Notes under the pieces: model-generated
What the model was told of the DNA's origin: nothing
Seen by the model: the letters and a program-made list of their open reading frames with translations, nothing else
Databases searched by the model: none
Source of the DNA: Alphaproteobacteria bacterium
GTDB taxonomy: Bacteria; Pseudomonadota; Alphaproteobacteria; RF32; CAG-239
DNA: 6,854 nucleotides
NCBI GenBank assembly: GCA_017477035.1
Contig: JAFUXW010000246.1
Span: 1-6,854, forward strand
Direction of reading: 5' to 3'
Part shown: one piece after another, positions 5,500 through 6,854 of the stretch
Layout: every line of letters begins with the position of its first letter
Numbering within the stretch: position 1 is the first letter of the stretch
Made by a program: the position numbers and the translations under genes

Positions 5500-6784
5500 A
5501 ATTTCTCTCCGCCACTTTAGCTTTTACAATACCATCTGAAAAACGAATATGTAAAAGATGAGAACGTTTGGCACTGTTAGTGTCATAAATGGTTTTAAAT
5601 TTATCATCTGAAACCCACGCAAACCCTCTTTTTAATACGGAATCAATTGAAACAGATTCCAATCGTAATGCTAAATTTTTCAAATTTTCTGCCTTTGCTT
5701 CGATAATATTTTTAACATAAAAAGGTTTTAAATTCGTCAATTTCAAATAGTTATTTTTATCTTTCAATAAATTGGTAAATGCTAATTTCAAACGTTCGCT
5801 TCTGTCATCAATTTTTTGTTGATTTTCAAGAACGATTTGCGAAAGGGATGGAATTCCTCGTGCCAGACCTTCAAGATATTGTTTATATTCATTTAAGTAG
5901 CGAAAAATGGCGTTTTTCATACGCAAATCTGTTGTTAGTAAGCCATTGTAGATCTCATTTTTAACCGGAACGGCAAATTCTGCGGCTCCGGTTGGAGTAG
6001 GAGCTCTTACATCGGCAGCATAATCAATCAGCATGGTATCTGTCTCGTGTCCTACTGCCGAAATAAGCGGAATTTCCGAATTATAAACAGCCCGCACTAC
6101 CACTTCTTCATTAAATGGCCAGAGGTCTTCCAAACTTCCGCCACCTCTTGCCACAATTAATAAATCAGGGCGATTCTCGGATTCTTTTGGCAACTCGTTA
6201 AATCCTTTAATAGCAGCCGCAATTTTTTCAGCAGCACCTTCTCCCTGAACCAATGTCGGCCACACGATAATTCGGCAAGGAAATCTATCGCGAATACGAT
6301 GTATAATATCTCGAATAACAGCTCCAGTCGGACTGGTTACTACCCCGATGGTTTGTGGTAAATAGGGAATTTTCTTTTTGTGTGATGTATCAAATAATCC
6401 TTCTTTCAAAAATTGTTGTTTACGCTCTTCCAACAATTTAAGCAAAGCACCTTCTCCGGCAATTTCCAACTTTTCAATCACCAATTGATAAGAGGAACGG
6501 CTGTTATAGGTAGTTATTTTTCCTGTGGCAATAACTTCAACTCCGTCTTCAATTTTTACCGGAAGCGAATTTGCAACTCCACGCCAGCATACGGCCGAGA
6601 GCAAAGAATTTTCATCTTTCAAAGATAAGTACCAATGTCCGGAATCTGCGCGTTTTGCGCCGAAGATTTCTCCTTTTATTCTCACATGAGCAAACGAAGT
6701 TTCAACCATTTGTTTGATGGCAAATGAAACTTCACTTACGGTATATTCCTTTTTTTCTTGTAATAAATCTAACATATTTTGCAT
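5465..6784 (-). CDS. xseA: Exodeoxyribonuclease VII large subunit XseA
   Basis: This is the large catalytic subunit of the cytoplasmic single-strand nuclease ExoVII, which works with several copies of small XseB and trims single-stranded DNA from both ends in repair. From the ATG at 6784 the product has 439 residues, close to the family norm. An N-terminal OB-fold (about 10-108) contains VRIKGEI and LVIEKLE. The catalytic domain contains GVVTSPTGAVIRDI (147-160), ARGGGSLEDLW (212-222), SAVGHETD (242-249) and RAPTPTGAAE (260-269). A coiled-coil region and the usual C-terminal VLKRGFAWV and IRFSDGIVKAKV segments follow. Asp159, Arg213, His246 and Asp249 correspond to the E. coli residues reported as essential. 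An in-frame TTG at 6802 would add six residues but has no ribosome site, so I prefer the ATG; its own site (GAGA) is weak. The small-subunit gene xseB is not in this window. It is first in the xseA-M23-uppP set seen here. Confidence 0.96.
   Translation of the reverse strand: MQNMLDLLQEKKEYTVSEVSFAIKQMVETSFAHVRIKGEIFGAKRADSGHWYLSLKDENSLLSAVCWRGVANSLPVKIEDGVEVIATGKITTYNSRSSYQLVIEKLEIAGEGALLKLLEERKQQFLKEGLFDTSHKKKIPYLPQTIGVVTSPTGAVIRDIIHRIRDRFPCRIIVWPTLVQGEGAAEKIAAAIKGFNELPKESENRPDLLIVARGGGSLEDLWPFNEEVVVRAVYNSEIPLISAVGHETDTMLIDYAADVRAPTPTGAAEFAVPVKNEIYNGLLTTDLRMKNAIFRYLNEYKQYLEGLARGIPSLSQIVLENQQKIDDRSERLKLAFTNLLKDKNNYLKLTNLKPFYVKNIIEAKAENLKNLALRLESVSIDSVLKRGFAWVSDDKFKTIYDTNSAKRSHLLHIRFSDGIVKAKVAERNCAIQGDLFDNL
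5507..5510 (-). promoter_or_regulatory. Ribosome binding site deciding the GTG start of the M23 gene
   Basis: Read on the minus strand this is GGAG, within GCGGAGAG, seven bases before GTG at 5499-5497. It lies inside the last codons of xseA. Its strength and spacing, and the fact that the signal peptide begins exactly at the GTG, make this start convincing although it overlaps xseA by 35 bases. Confidence 0.7.
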
Positions 6785-6854
6785 GATAACTGTTCTCTGC
6801 AAATAATCAACCGTGATATTATTTTTTACACTTTAAATAAAAAATCAGAATGAC
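6785..6854 (-). other. AT-rich leader upstream of xseA, no gene seen
   Basis: These 70 bases up to the window edge hold no open frame of interest. TAATAT-like sequence at about 6821-6816 on the minus strand could be a -10 box for xseA, but no matching -35 box is seen. The xseA promoter may equally lie beyond the window. Confidence 0.3.

Overview
The window reads as an ordinary AT-rich bacterial chromosome segment, most likely from an alphaproteobacterium. The best taxonomic clue is the SPOR-domain protein at 722-1591. Right after its membrane segment it carries a motif (VKIKPENPGGM, then IPNQDK.VY) that I associate with alphaproteobacterial SPOR proteins, and it sits immediately before nagZ, as is common in that class. 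The M23 peptidase next to xseA is also of a type I associate with alphaproteobacteria. The low GC and A/T-ending codons suggest a host-associated or gut-type lineage, but that part is inference.

Layout from left to right. Positions 1-1591, minus strand: a probable operon of a SPOR-domain inner-membrane protein followed by nagZ, which runs off the left edge. Positions 1592-1716: a 125-base divergent promoter region. Positions 1717-3579, plus strand: exodeoxyribonuclease III (xth), followed with no gap by a secreted S41-type serine protease that appears to lack the usual PDZ domain. Positions 3615-3744, plus strand: a strong-looking promoter and a complete tRNA-Leu with anticodon CAG and an encoded CCA end. 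Positions 3753-3810: a long inverted repeat that can terminate transcription in both directions. Positions 3809-6784, minus strand: a tightly packed, overlapping gene set xseA - M23 peptidase - uppP, transcribed from right to left.

Five of the seven protein genes concern the cell wall or envelope: NagZ (muropeptide recycling), the SPOR protein (binding to denuded septal glycan), the S41 protease (periplasmic processing), the M23 LytM-type peptidase (peptidoglycan hydrolysis or amidase activation) and UppP (recycling of the undecaprenyl carrier). The other two, Xth and XseA, are DNA-repair nucleases. There is no mobile element, CRISPR array, phage gene, toxin-antitoxin pair or defence island, and no gene-free stretch longer than about 125 bases. 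I see no new system. The most unusual item is the PDZ-less S41 protease cotranscribed with xth.
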